Under the pieces are notes generated by a model. The model was not told where the DNA came from, ran no database searches, and saw only the letters and a list, made by a program, of their open reading frames with translations. Shown here piece after piece: positions 1 through 5,612 of a stretch of DNA of 6,610 nucleotides. The translations under genes were made by a program, and so were the position numbers. The DNA lies in assembly GCA_003602535.1 (NCBI GenBank), contig QQSA01000060.1, positions 1 to 6,610 of the forward strand, read 5' to 3'. The first letter of the stretch is position 1. Every line of letters begins with the position of its first letter. Source of the DNA: Candidatus Poseidoniales archaeon (GTDB lineage Archaea; Thermoplasmatota; Poseidoniia; Poseidoniales; Poseidoniaceae).

Positions 1-1
1 T

Positions 2-100
2 GCATCTGCAACAGATGGAACTGTTTTAGTGACTTCGAAAGGAGTTGAATCCGCAGTAATTACCGACGCGATTGAGAGCGTCGGCTTCAAAGTAGAATGA
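2..100 (+). CDS. C-terminal end of a heavy-metal-associated-domain-like protein (5' truncated)
   Basis: An open frame runs in from the left edge and ends at a TGA at 98-100, giving the last 32 residues of a protein. The tail reads roughly DGTVLVTSKG, then a helix-like ITDAIESVGFKVE. This matches the second half of an HMA (copper-chaperone, CopZ/Atx1-like) ferredoxin fold, in which a beta strand is followed by an amphipathic helix of the form 'I..AIE..G(Y/F).V' and a final strand. The metal-binding CxxC would lie in the missing N-terminal half, so metal binding cannot be confirmed. It could be a free copper chaperone or the terminal domain of a larger transporter or reductase. The domain call rests on pattern resemblance over a short stretch and is tentative; the existence of the reading frame is more secure. 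Confidence 0.45.
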   Translation, partial: ASATDGTVLVTSKGVESAVITDAIESVGFKVE

Positions 101-101
101 T

Positions 102-130
102 GCAAAAACGCCTCATGCCGTAGTTTTTGC
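102..130 (+). terminator. Inverted repeat GCAAAAAC / GTTTTTGC, possible terminator
   Basis: The arms GCAAAAAC (102-109) and GTTTTTGC (123-130) are perfect complements of 8 bp, separated by 13 nt, beginning one base after the stop codon of the upstream gene. The right arm contains a run of five T on the plus strand. Archaeal termination depends mainly on oligo-T, so this may end the upstream transcript. It could also be a structured part of the pyrophosphatase leader. The dyad is directly visible; its role is inferred. Confidence 0.4.
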
Positions 131-135
131 GAGGG

Positions 136-156
136 ATGTCCTTATGAAGGGGACAT
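136..156 (+). other. Second inverted repeat in the hppA leader (ATGTCC / GGACAT)
   Basis: ATGTCC (136-141) is perfectly complementary to GGACAT (151-156) across a 9-nt loop. Two further T-A pairs can form if two G bases bulge out on the 3' side. It ends 15 nt before the AGGTG ribosome site of hppA, so in RNA it would sit just upstream of the translation start. It may be a leader hairpin or a DNA operator; nothing further can be shown. Confidence 0.35.
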
Positions 157-171
157 TGGTCGGCGGGCAAC

Positions 172-176
172 AGGTG
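172..176 (+). promoter_or_regulatory. Shine-Dalgarno AGGTG for hppA
   Basis: AGGTG lies 6 nt before the ATG at 183 and 9 nt before the in-frame ATG at 186. It matches the GGTG(A) core complementary to the archaeal 16S 3' end. It supports translation starting at one of these two adjacent ATG codons but does not decide between them. Confidence 0.6.
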
Positions 177-182
177 TAATTT

Positions 183-2279
183 ATGATGGACATCGCATTA
201 ATTGCTGTGATAGTATCCTTAGTAGGACTTGCTATTGCTGCATTGTTATACAAAAAAGTAACCAGCGTAGAAATAGATGACCCGACTGTTGCAGATATTA
301 CTCAACAGATTCAGGATGGGGCTATGGCTTTCCTTAAAGCCGAATACAGATATCTTGCGATATTTGTCGGAGTAGTTGCAGTATTGCTATACTTCGTGAC
401 TGAAACAGACGGTCATCTGACCGCTCTGGCATTCTTAGGTGGTGCACTAGCAAGCGTTCTTGCTGGGTTTTCAGGTATGAAGGCTGCAACAGCAGCAAAT
501 GGACGTACTGCTATGGCTGCCCAGAAAGAAGGTCAAGCTGGCGCTCTTGCAGTATCTTACAATGGTGGAGCTGTAATGGGTCTTTCAGTTGGAGGTCTTG
601 GATTACTAGGTATCTCCTTAGTCGCATTCTTCTTTGGAGCAGGTGATGATGGTTCAACCAATATCACACATGCAGCAGGATTTGGAATGGGTGCTTCTTC
701 AATTGCTCTATTCGCACGTGTAGGTGGAGGTATTTACACCAAAGCAGCGGATGTAGGTGCTGACCTCGTAGGAAAGGTCGAAGCAGGTATTCCTGAAGAC
801 GATCCTCGAAACCCTGGAGTTATCGCAGATAACGTAGGTGACAACGTAGGTGACGTAGCTGGAATGGGCGCAGATATCTTCGAGTCTTTCGTCGGATCAA
901 TCATTGCTGCAATGGTAATTGCAGATTCTAGTACAAACATGAATGCAGATTATGTAATTCTTCCAATCTTCTTGGGATTGGTTGGATACCTTGCATCTCT
1001 AGTTGGTGTCTTCTCAATGGAACTTCTAAAGAACAGTGAACCTGGAGCTGCTCTAAGAAATACTACTTTCATCGGAGCAGGTTTGTTCTGGGTCGTAGGA
1101 TGGTTTGGAATCGGAATCATGGATCTAGATACTGGCACTGAGCCGATGGTCGCAGTAATCATTGGTTCAATTGTAGGAATCTTGATTGGTCTAGTAACCG
1201 AATATTACACAGGTATTGAAGATGTCTTTGGCCTCAAGCCAAAAGCCATTCCACACATTGGTGAAATGTCCAAGACAGGACCTGCAACCAATGCTATCGC
1301 AGGATTATCTGTCGGAATGATGTCAACTTTCATACCAATAATTTTGATTTGTTTCGGAATCTTTGGCGCTAACCATTTCATGATGGACGGCCCAGGAAGT
1401 GGTTCAGAATACATGCCTGAATTCGGACTATATGGTATCGCAATGGCTGCTATGGGAATGCTTGCAACAGTTGGAGTTACAATGACAGTTGATGCTTATG
1501 GACCAGTCGCAGACAATGCTGGTGGAATTGCAGAGATGAGCGGTCTAGGAAAAGATGTACGTGACATTACAGACGGACTAGATTCAATCGGTAACACCAC
1601 AGCTGCAATCGGTAAAGGATTCGCAATTGGTAGTGCTGCATTAACAGCACTTGCTCTATTCGCTGCGTATTCTGCTGCAGCAGATTTGAAACTTTCACAA
1701 GTCGCACTATCCGATCCTAAGGTAGTCATTGGACTATTGATTGGTGGTGCACTACCATTCGTTGTCGCTGCAATGACAATGACCTCTGTTGGCAAGGCTG
1801 CTAATGAGATGGTTACTGAAATCCGCCGCCAATTCAAGGAGATAGATGGTCTTCTAGAAGGCAAGGAGGGTGTCAAACCAGATAGTGCAAAGTGTGTTCA
1901 GATTTCAACAGACGCAGCACTTAGAGAAATGGTTGGACCAGGTGTTGTAGCAATTATCGCACCGGTAATAGTTGGATTTGCTCTTGGTGCCCCGGCACTT
2001 GCAGGTTTGCTTGCAGGATCTCTAGTTACTGGAGTTCTTATGGCACTATTCATGGCTAATGCTGGTGGTGCTTGGGACAATGCAAAGAAGGCTATCGAAC
2101 AAGGTCACATCGAAGGTGCCGAAAAAGGTGATGCGGCTCACGATGCAGCTGTAATTGGAGATACAATCGGAGATCCATTCAAGGACACAAGCGGTCCATC
2201 TCTTAACATCTTGATTAAGTTGATGAGCATTGTTGCAGTTGTTATTGCACCTGCACTTACAGTAACTGGTTGGCTTTAA
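183..2279 (+). CDS. hppA: Membrane-bound ion-translocating pyrophosphatase (K+-dependent type)
   Basis: This integral membrane pump hydrolyses inorganic pyrophosphate and exports H+ and/or Na+. The 698 residues match the usual family length of about 650-800, with roughly 16 hydrophobic helices. The signature GGGIYTKAADVGADLVGKVE is at 181-200, with the Mg-PPi-binding Asp cluster EDDPRNP (205-211) and DNVGDNVGD (216-224). The C-terminal active-site loops are GGAWDNAKK (628-636) and GDTIGDPFKDTSGPSLN (659-675). At the K+-dependence site the motif is GNTTAAIGKG (470-479). Ala474 and Gly477 replace the Lys and Thr of K+-independent enzymes, so K+ stimulation is expected. The gate glutamate is E234 in DIFESF, the position seen in Thermotoga-type Na+ pumps and one turn earlier than in plant H+ pumps, which suggests but does not prove Na+ coupling. 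The gene appears intact. Two ATGs (183, 186) are possible starts. Family identity is very secure; ion specificity is inferred. Confidence 0.98.
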   Translation: MMDIALIAVIVSLVGLAIAALLYKKVTSVEIDDPTVADITQQIQDGAMAFLKAEYRYLAIFVGVVAVLLYFVTETDGHLTALAFLGGALASVLAGFSGMKAATAANGRTAMAAQKEGQAGALAVSYNGGAVMGLSVGGLGLLGISLVAFFFGAGDDGSTNITHAAGFGMGASSIALFARVGGGIYTKAADVGADLVGKVEAGIPEDDPRNPGVIADNVGDNVGDVAGMGADIFESFVGSIIAAMVIADSSTNMNADYVILPIFLGLVGYLASLVGVFSMELLKNSEPGAALRNTTFIGAGLFWVVGWFGIGIMDLDTGTEPMVAVIIGSIVGILIGLVTEYYTGIEDVFGLKPKAIPHIGEMSKTGPATNAIAGLSVGMMSTFIPIILICFGIFGANHFMMDGPGSGSEYMPEFGLYGIAMAAMGMLATVGVTMTVDAYGPVADNAGGIAEMSGLGKDVRDITDGLDSIGNTTAAIGKGFAIGSAALTALALFAAYSAAADLKLSQVALSDPKVVIGLLIGGALPFVVAAMTMTSVGKAANEMVTEIRRQFKEIDGLLEGKEGVKPDSAKCVQISTDAALREMVGPGVVAIIAPVIVGFALGAPALAGLLAGSLVTGVLMALFMANAGGAWDNAKKAIEQGHIEGAEKGDAAHDAAVIGDTIGDPFKDTSGPSLNILIKLMSIVAVVIAPALTVTGWL

Positions 2280-2298
2280 TCAGTCAACCCTTAAACTG

Positions 2299-2306
2299 AA
2301 AAATAA
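2299..2306 (+). promoter_or_regulatory. Candidate TATA box for the lipoprotein gene
   Basis: The AT-rich stretch AAAAATAA lies about 20-27 nt before the ATG at 2326, inside a wider AT-rich run from 2291. That spacing would put transcription initiation at or next to the start codon, giving a leaderless mRNA. No convincing Shine-Dalgarno sequence precedes the ATG. The box is not a strong consensus match. Confidence 0.35.
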
Positions 2307-2326
2307 GCATTAGTAGGGCATTAGTA
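2307..2326 (+). repeat. Short direct repeat GCATTAGTA x2 before the lipoprotein start
   Basis: GCATTAGTA occurs at 2307-2315 and again at 2318-2326, a period of 11 nt, close to one DNA turn. The second copy ends on the A of the start codon. It may be chance or a tandem binding site on one face of the helix. Only the repetition itself is shown. Confidence 0.35.
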
Positions 2327-3285
2327 TGCGAGCCATGCTTTTGACCCTACTAATGATCTCAGTTTCTTTGAGCGGTTGCATGAGTTCGGATGATTCAGAT
2401 TCAGATTCTGATATCGGTAACACTACTGAAGATGATTTAGTCCTACCTGAATGGGAAATAGGAGAGCATTGGCTGTATACCTTCATTACTCCACAGTTTG
2501 GGGAAGACAGTGCTCGTTTAGTTGTGGCAGATATTCGTGATGATGATGGCTTATACATGCTAGGTATCTCTTCGGAAGGAGAGGCTCAAAGGCATGCAGT
2601 AATCAATCATAATCCATTCTTAGGCAGAGTTACAATGGACGGTTTGTCGGTTTATGAGAACGGAGATCCTCAACCCGTTTTCAATTTCCCGTGGGAAATT
2701 GGAAACAGTTGGGACTTCAGGCTATTAGGACAAGATTGGAGTGCAACTACTGACAAAATCTACGACGGAGAGGTCACAGTTTCTGCAACATCAAGCGAAG
2801 GTCACTCTCTGAGCTATGTCTTTAGTGGCCGAGAGGGGTTCATCAAGAGCGTTCTTTGGACTGACAATGAAGGTGTTGATAATTTACAAATGAATCTAGT
2901 TCAAAAGAAAACTGGCTATTCAGGCGATGTATTCTTTTATCGTGCCGGAGACATACATGACAATTTGTATGAGGAAAATGATCAAGAAGTTTACGATACA
3001 TTTCTAGATTCAGGATATTCTCCAAACGAGGCATGGGATACTTTAGTTTGGTATTTGGATGTTGAAATAAGTCAGCAAGGTGGTTCAGGTTCACTTAGTA
3101 TCAAAGACCACCAAGGAGCTTCTCCGTTGACACGTGCATGGGGTGCAGGGGCAACAGAAAAGGGTTCATTTGGTACTATTCCATCTAATTCTGGTGAGCA
3201 TTCAATTACAGTCACAGTAAGAGGTCAAGATTCCTTTGTTCACCTCAAAGTTGCGGGTGCTCTTGTTCGTTCATGGACATTGTGA
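2326..3285 (+). CDS. Secreted lipoprotein of unknown function with duplicated WEIG motif
   Basis: The 319-residue product starts with a short hydrophobic signal peptide ending in a lipobox, LSGC at 15-18. Cys18 is the likely lipidated anchor. A Ser/Asp linker (about 20-37) follows, as in many archaeal and bacterial surface lipoproteins. The mature part looks beta-rich and acidic. Two copies of a P-x(0,1)-W-E-I-G-x-x-W pattern stand out: PEWEIGEHW at 41-49 and PWEIGNSW at 122-129. Similar 'P...G..W.Y' strands occur in secreted lipoproteins with beta-sandwich repeats. The last 80 residues look like a further beta domain with GEHSITVTV at 290-298. No catalytic motif is visible and I do not recognise the family. 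ATG 2326 is preferred over the in-frame ATG at 2335 because it gives the signal peptide its positive charge (Arg2) and suits the upstream AT-rich box. It is probably co-transcribed with the following esterase gene. Confidence 0.85.
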   Translation: MRAMLLTLLMISVSLSGCMSSDDSDSDSDIGNTTEDDLVLPEWEIGEHWLYTFITPQFGEDSARLVVADIRDDDGLYMLGISSEGEAQRHAVINHNPFLGRVTMDGLSVYENGDPQPVFNFPWEIGNSWDFRLLGQDWSATTDKIYDGEVTVSATSSEGHSLSYVFSGREGFIKSVLWTDNEGVDNLQMNLVQKKTGYSGDVFFYRAGDIHDNLYEENDQEVYDTFLDSGYSPNEAWDTLVWYLDVEISQQGGSGSLSIKDHQGASPLTRAWGAGATEKGSFGTIPSNSGEHSITVTVRGQDSFVHLKVAGALVRSWTL

Positions 3286-3287
3286 GG
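3282..3287 (+). promoter_or_regulatory. Shine-Dalgarno GTGAGG overlapping the lipoprotein stop
   Basis: GTGAGG overlaps the TGA stop (3283-3285) of the lipoprotein gene and lies 7 nt before the ATG at 3295. This supports that start and indicates translational coupling within a two-gene transcript. Confidence 0.5.
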
Positions 3288-3294
3288 CTGCTAC

Positions 3295-3873
3295 ATGCCT
3301 ACGCTAGTGATGATGCACGGCATGACCGGTACTGCGGAAATGATGCGACCATTTGCAGAGAAGGTACTTCCTGAAGGCTGGAACCTTTTGGTACCAGAGG
3401 CGGAGTTCAATCATCCAAACCGGGGTTTTACTTGGTGGAGATATGAAGGAGGAGATCAGCCAGGTCGCAGAATTTTATCGGCAACTGAATTATCGGATGT
3501 CGACTCTTCATTACTCAAACTATCGAATATATTACCTGATGACAAATTAGTATTGGGTGGCTTCAGTCAAGGAGGAGCGATGGCTCAAGAGTTATTGCAA
3601 TTCGACCATGATGTGCTGGGAATAATTGCGATAGGAACCAGAGTTGTTAGGCCACTAGAATTACGCCAAAGATTGCAAGAGTTGCAACCTGCAAAATTAC
3701 TGTGGATGCATGGCGAATCCGATCATCGAGTTTCATTGGATGCTGGATTGGAAATTCCTCAAATATTCGAAGAATCAGGGTGGGATGTTCTCAAAATTCA
3801 GCATTCTAAAGGTCACATGATTCCAATTGAATTTCATTTTTCAATCAAGGAATGGCTTGAGAAATTGGGTTGA
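3295..3873 (+). CDS. Alpha/beta hydrolase, phospholipase/carboxylesterase-like
   Basis: This is a small cytosolic serine hydrolase expected to cleave ester or thioester bonds; the substrate is unknown. The 192 residues carry the hallmarks of the carboxylesterase/lysophospholipase group (PF02230-like). They have an HG oxyanion strand at LVMMHGMTG (4-12) and the nucleophile elbow GFSQGG at 89-94 with Ser91. The acid is Asp143 in MHGESDHRV (138-146), and the catalytic His174 is in SKGHMIP (171-177). All triad members are present in the right order, so the enzyme should be active. It is slightly shorter than typical members of about 210-220 residues, and there is no signal peptide. The start is 9 nt after the lipoprotein stop with a ribosome site across that stop, so the two are probably one operon. 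Relatives include dienelactone hydrolases and acyl-protein thioesterases; the family level is all that can be claimed. Confidence 0.85.
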   Translation: MPTLVMMHGMTGTAEMMRPFAEKVLPEGWNLLVPEAEFNHPNRGFTWWRYEGGDQPGRRILSATELSDVDSSLLKLSNILPDDKLVLGGFSQGGAMAQELLQFDHDVLGIIAIGTRVVRPLELRQRLQELQPAKLLWMHGESDHRVSLDAGLEIPQIFEESGWDVLKIQHSKGHMIPIEFHFSIKEWLEKLG

Positions 3874-3911
3874 ATTTTCTAATTGAATTTTTAATTTTTC
3901 AATTGAATTTT
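3872..3911 (+). terminator. T-rich termination region after the esterase, with GAATTTT repeats
   Basis: Beginning at the esterase stop codon, several T runs follow each other: TTTT at 3875-3878, TTTTT at 3887-3891 and another at 3895-3899. GAATTTT appears three times (3872, 3885, 3905). Oligo-T runs on the coding strand are the known signal for archaeal transcription termination. The stretch has no hairpin. It has been read through as the N-terminus of the following kinase by an upstream TTG, but its composition is intergenic. Confidence 0.5.
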
Positions 3912-3950
3912 ACTGATTTGAATCCTGAGTCGTGGTTAAATTTAGTAGGA

Positions 3951-3958
3951 GACATAAA
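3951..3958 (+). promoter_or_regulatory. Candidate TATA box for the GHMP kinase gene
   Basis: GACATAAA occupies positions -30 to -23 relative to the ATG at 3981. This suits a leaderless transcript beginning at that ATG. A second AT-rich box, TTAAATTT, lies further up at 3936-3943. Neither has experimental support here. Confidence 0.35.
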
Positions 3959-3980
3959 CCTCCTGTCCTTCCCACGGGTT

Positions 3981-4796
3981 ATGGTCTCATCCAAAGCTCC
4001 GGTTAGAATCGACCTTGCAGGTGGTTGGTCCGATGCTCCACCATTCTGTGAACAAGTAGGGGGCGATGTAGTAAATATCGCAATCAATCATTATGCACAT
4101 GCAAATGTGGAGATTGATGATCAAGGTAAATTGAATGCTTCTTATTCATGTGAAGTTCCAATCGGAAGTGGACTTGGAACAACTGGTGCAATCAATGTTG
4201 CATTGATGGCTGCGATTAATGGTTCTGAGAACTCTGAAGAACTAGCATTTCAATTTGAACAAATACTAGGTAATCGTGGAGGTCGCCAAGATCAATGGGC
4301 TGCAAAATTTGGAGGAATCCAGCATTTGAAATTCATCGGAAAAGATGTCGAACGAGTTCATCTCGCACCTCCTATGTCGTTCAACAGATGGATTGAGAAT
4401 CATCTAATCTTAGCAGATACTGGTATCAGACATAATTCTGGAGAACTTCACAATAGTGTGTGGGCTCGTTATGAAGAAGTTCTGCCTCACTTGATGACAA
4501 TTCGCCAGTGTGGGAGGGATATGGCTTCTGCAGTACAAAGAGATGATAGATACAATGTTTGTGAGATAATGAAAACCTACACAGATGCAGTAGGACTTCT
4601 TGATTCGAGTTTCAACGAACCTTATCTTATGCTTGACGATTTACCAGAAGTTCTTGCTTGGAAAGGAATGGGTGCTGCAGCAGGCGGCTATGTAGGAATA
4701 ATTTCACGTGATCCTGAGGCGACTAAGAAAGCGATTCCTTGGGATGTTTTAGATTGGGAAATTGATTATGACGGTTTGGTACTTTCTGAAAATTGA
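3981..4796 (+). CDS. GHMP-family sugar kinase, fucokinase/heptose-kinase-like
   Basis: This is an ATP-dependent small-molecule kinase, probably phosphorylating a sugar or sugar phosphate. From the ATG at 3981 it has 271 residues. Motif 1 is PVRIDLAGGWSDAPP (7-21), which binds substrate and closely resembles the GGWSDTPP of L-fucokinases. Motif 2, the ATP phosphate loop, is PIGSGLGTTGA (60-70). The catalytic Asp104 lies in GGRQDQWAAKFGG (100-112), like the QDQYAAA.GG of D-glycero-D-manno-heptose-7-phosphate kinase (HddA). Motif 3 is KGMGAAAGGYVG (228-239). The frame stays open upstream to a TTG at 3870, but those 37 residues are AT-rich and unlike any GHMP N-terminus. MVSSKAPVRI is a typical family start. 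There is no clear Shine-Dalgarno sequence; a TATA-like box sits at the leaderless distance. No other nucleotide-sugar genes are visible nearby, so the substrate is open. The family call is strong, the specificity weak. Confidence 0.88.
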   Translation: MVSSKAPVRIDLAGGWSDAPPFCEQVGGDVVNIAINHYAHANVEIDDQGKLNASYSCEVPIGSGLGTTGAINVALMAAINGSENSEELAFQFEQILGNRGGRQDQWAAKFGGIQHLKFIGKDVERVHLAPPMSFNRWIENHLILADTGIRHNSGELHNSVWARYEEVLPHLMTIRQCGRDMASAVQRDDRYNVCEIMKTYTDAVGLLDSSFNEPYLMLDDLPEVLAWKGMGAAAGGYVGIISRDPEATKKAIPWDVLDWEIDYDGLVLSEN

Positions 4797-4817
4797 TTAA
4801 CACACATTCAAGAAGTA

Positions 4818-4833
4818 CCTGTCTGACGACAGG
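4818..4833 (+). promoter_or_regulatory. Perfect dyad CCTGTC-TGAC-GACAGG abutting the glutaredoxin start
   Basis: A 6-bp perfect inverted repeat with a 4-nt centre ends 2 nt before the ATG at 4836. In RNA it would form a compact GC-containing hairpin holding the only purine-rich (AGG) sequence before the start. In DNA it is a 16-bp symmetric site of a size bound by dimeric regulators. Either reading suggests control of the glutaredoxin gene. The symmetry is seen; the role is inferred. Confidence 0.45.
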
Positions 4834-4835
4834 AT

Positions 4836-5105
4836 ATGAGTCGCGTAGTATCCGATGCCAAATCTTCAGATTCAGATTTTATAGTCTATTCAACCACTTT
4901 CTGCCCATATTGTGTTGCAGTAAAGCGTTTATTAGATGGTAAGGGTTTAACCTACCATGAAATCAATTTCGATCACGAGCCCGATGTTAGGAATGATGTT
5001 GTAATGGAAACCGGTCATCGAACAGTCCCAGTAGTTATCGATAATAGAGGGCCGAATCCGATGTTCATCGGTGGTTTCGATGAGACTCAGAAGTTTTTGA
5101 AATAA
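4836..5105 (+). CDS. Glutaredoxin, dithiol CPYC type
   Basis: This small cytosolic thiol-disulfide oxidoreductase has 89 residues, standard for class I glutaredoxins. After a short Ser/Asp-rich N-terminus, the first beta strand FIVYSTTFCPYC leads into the redox motif CPYC (23-26). The cis-proline loop is TVPVV (63-67) and the thiol-substrate motif GGFDE (79-83), a form of the usual GG.d(D/E). All residues needed for activity are present. The physiological reductant is unknown: many Euryarchaeota lack glutathione, so bacillithiol-like thiols, thioredoxin reductase or other carriers are possible. The gene starts 39 nt after the kinase stop and could share its transcript. The spacer contains the dyad at 4818-4833 and no good ribosome site, since the AGG is only 2 nt from the ATG. 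It is convergent with the next gene, with only 7 nt between the stop codons. Confidence 0.95.
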   Translation: MSRVVSDAKSSDSDFIVYSTTFCPYCVAVKRLLDGKGLTYHEINFDHEPDVRNDVVMETGHRTVPVVIDNRGPNPMFIGGFDETQKFLK

Positions 5106-5112
5106 TTCAATT

Positions 5113-5514
5113 TCAAGCCATTGATGCAAATATTGCAATGTAGAACATCATAATCAATACGAACAATCCTATTGAGATCCAAGAAATCACTTGTGCTGCT
5201 TTAGCAGTTCCAGAATCGGGATGGCCAGGGTACATCGAAGTGATGCTAATCGCATTATTTGCAATAATCAGGGACGGAATCGCTAAACAAATGCTTCCAA
5301 AGAATATCGAAACGATTGAAAGAACCAATGCTAAAGTTGCTGAAGTTTGCGGCATTCCCATGACAATTGGCATACCTGGTTGCTGGACCATGCCCCCCAT
5401 CTGCATGCCTGGTTGTTGGAATCCAGCGACTTGTTGCGGCTGAGTAACGATATACTGAGTCTGTGGACTCTGCCCGTATTGGGTGAACTGGTTAGGGTCG
5501 TTAGCTGGCTGCAT
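5113..5514 (-). CDS. Small two-helix membrane protein with Gln/Pro/Met-rich N-terminus
   Basis: The 133-residue product has a low-complexity, polar N-terminal third (1-58) rich in Gln, Pro, Gly and Met, with QQPGM at 33-37 and again at 44-48. Two hydrophobic segments follow at about 60-85 and 106-131. They are joined by a loop with GHPDSGTAKAAQ (97-108). The arrangement of a disordered tail plus two helices with 'A.L.LSI.S..FG' opening the first helix recalls DUF4190 and CD225/dispanin-like proteins. I cannot assign either with confidence, and the function is unknown. The gene has no Shine-Dalgarno sequence before its ATG. An AT-rich box lies upstream at leaderless spacing. It follows the PKD-protein gene on the same strand with a 98-nt gap that contains its own promoter candidate, so it is probably transcribed separately. 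Confidence 0.8.
   Translation of the reverse strand: MQPANDPNQFTQYGQSPQTQYIVTQPQQVAGFQQPGMQMGGMVQQPGMPIVMGMPQTSATLALVLSIVSIFFGSICLAIPSLIIANNAISITSMYPGHPDSGTAKAAQVISWISIGLFVLIMMFYIAIFASMA
5370..5420 (-). repeat. Imperfect 18-nt direct repeat encoding QQPGM
   Basis: On the plus strand, GCATACCTGGTTGCTGGA (5370-5387) and GCATGCCTGGTTGTTGGA (5403-5420) differ at two positions and are spaced by 33 nt, an exact 11 codons. They encode the two QQPGM units of the membrane protein's tail. This looks like a small in-frame duplication. Confidence 0.7.
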
Positions 5515-5530
5515 GAAACTTGATTGAAAC

Positions 5531-5544
5531 TAAATTATATGATA
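5531..5544 (-). promoter_or_regulatory. Candidate TATA box for the small membrane protein gene
   Basis: Read on the minus strand this is TATCATATAATTTA, covering about -30 to -17 relative to the ATG whose A is at 5514. It is the most AT-rich run in the 98-nt spacer, and no ribosome site follows. This fits a leaderless or nearly leaderless transcript. Confidence 0.45.
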
Positions 5545-5612
5545 TTTGCTCCACCATCGTACATTAATGGTCAATCTTGTACTAGTTAGCTATTGGCTGA
5601 GAAATGTTATTC

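Noticed and set aside
1496..1876. 126-residue open frame on the minus strand inside hppA
   Set aside because: It lies wholly within the strongly supported pyrophosphatase gene and its product is a low-complexity Ser/Ala/Pro/Ile mix typical of an antisense shadow. The other minus-strand frames inside hppA were rejected for the same reason.
2389..2411. GATTCA-type tandem repeat, with a similar stretch at about 4865-4880
   Set aside because: Both are simply Ser-Asp codons in acidic linkers of two different proteins; the shared 14-mer TTCAGATTCAGATT follows from codon choice and is not a mobile or regulatory repeat.
3353..3550. 65-residue plus-strand frame inside the esterase
   Set aside because: It is out of frame with the intact catalytic triad, has no ribosome site and has no recognisable features.
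3947..3964. AGGAG / CTCCT inverted repeat upstream of the kinase
   Set aside because: It is only a 5-bp stem, and if the transcript starts at the ATG at 3981 the hairpin would never be transcribed. Its AGGAG is about 30 nt from the start, too far for a ribosome site.
5240..5443. 67-residue plus-strand frame opposite the small membrane protein
   Set aside because: It is antisense to a gene with clear membrane helices and an upstream TATA-like box. Its Cys/Pro/Met-rich end (CMPGCW) is the complement of the QQPGM repeat, not an independent metal-binding peptide.
5553..5571. ACCAT / ATGGT inverted repeat in the spacer between the two minus-strand genes
   Set aside because: A 5-bp dyad with a 9-nt gap is expected by chance in AT-rich sequence, and it has no clear position relative to a promoter or stop codon.
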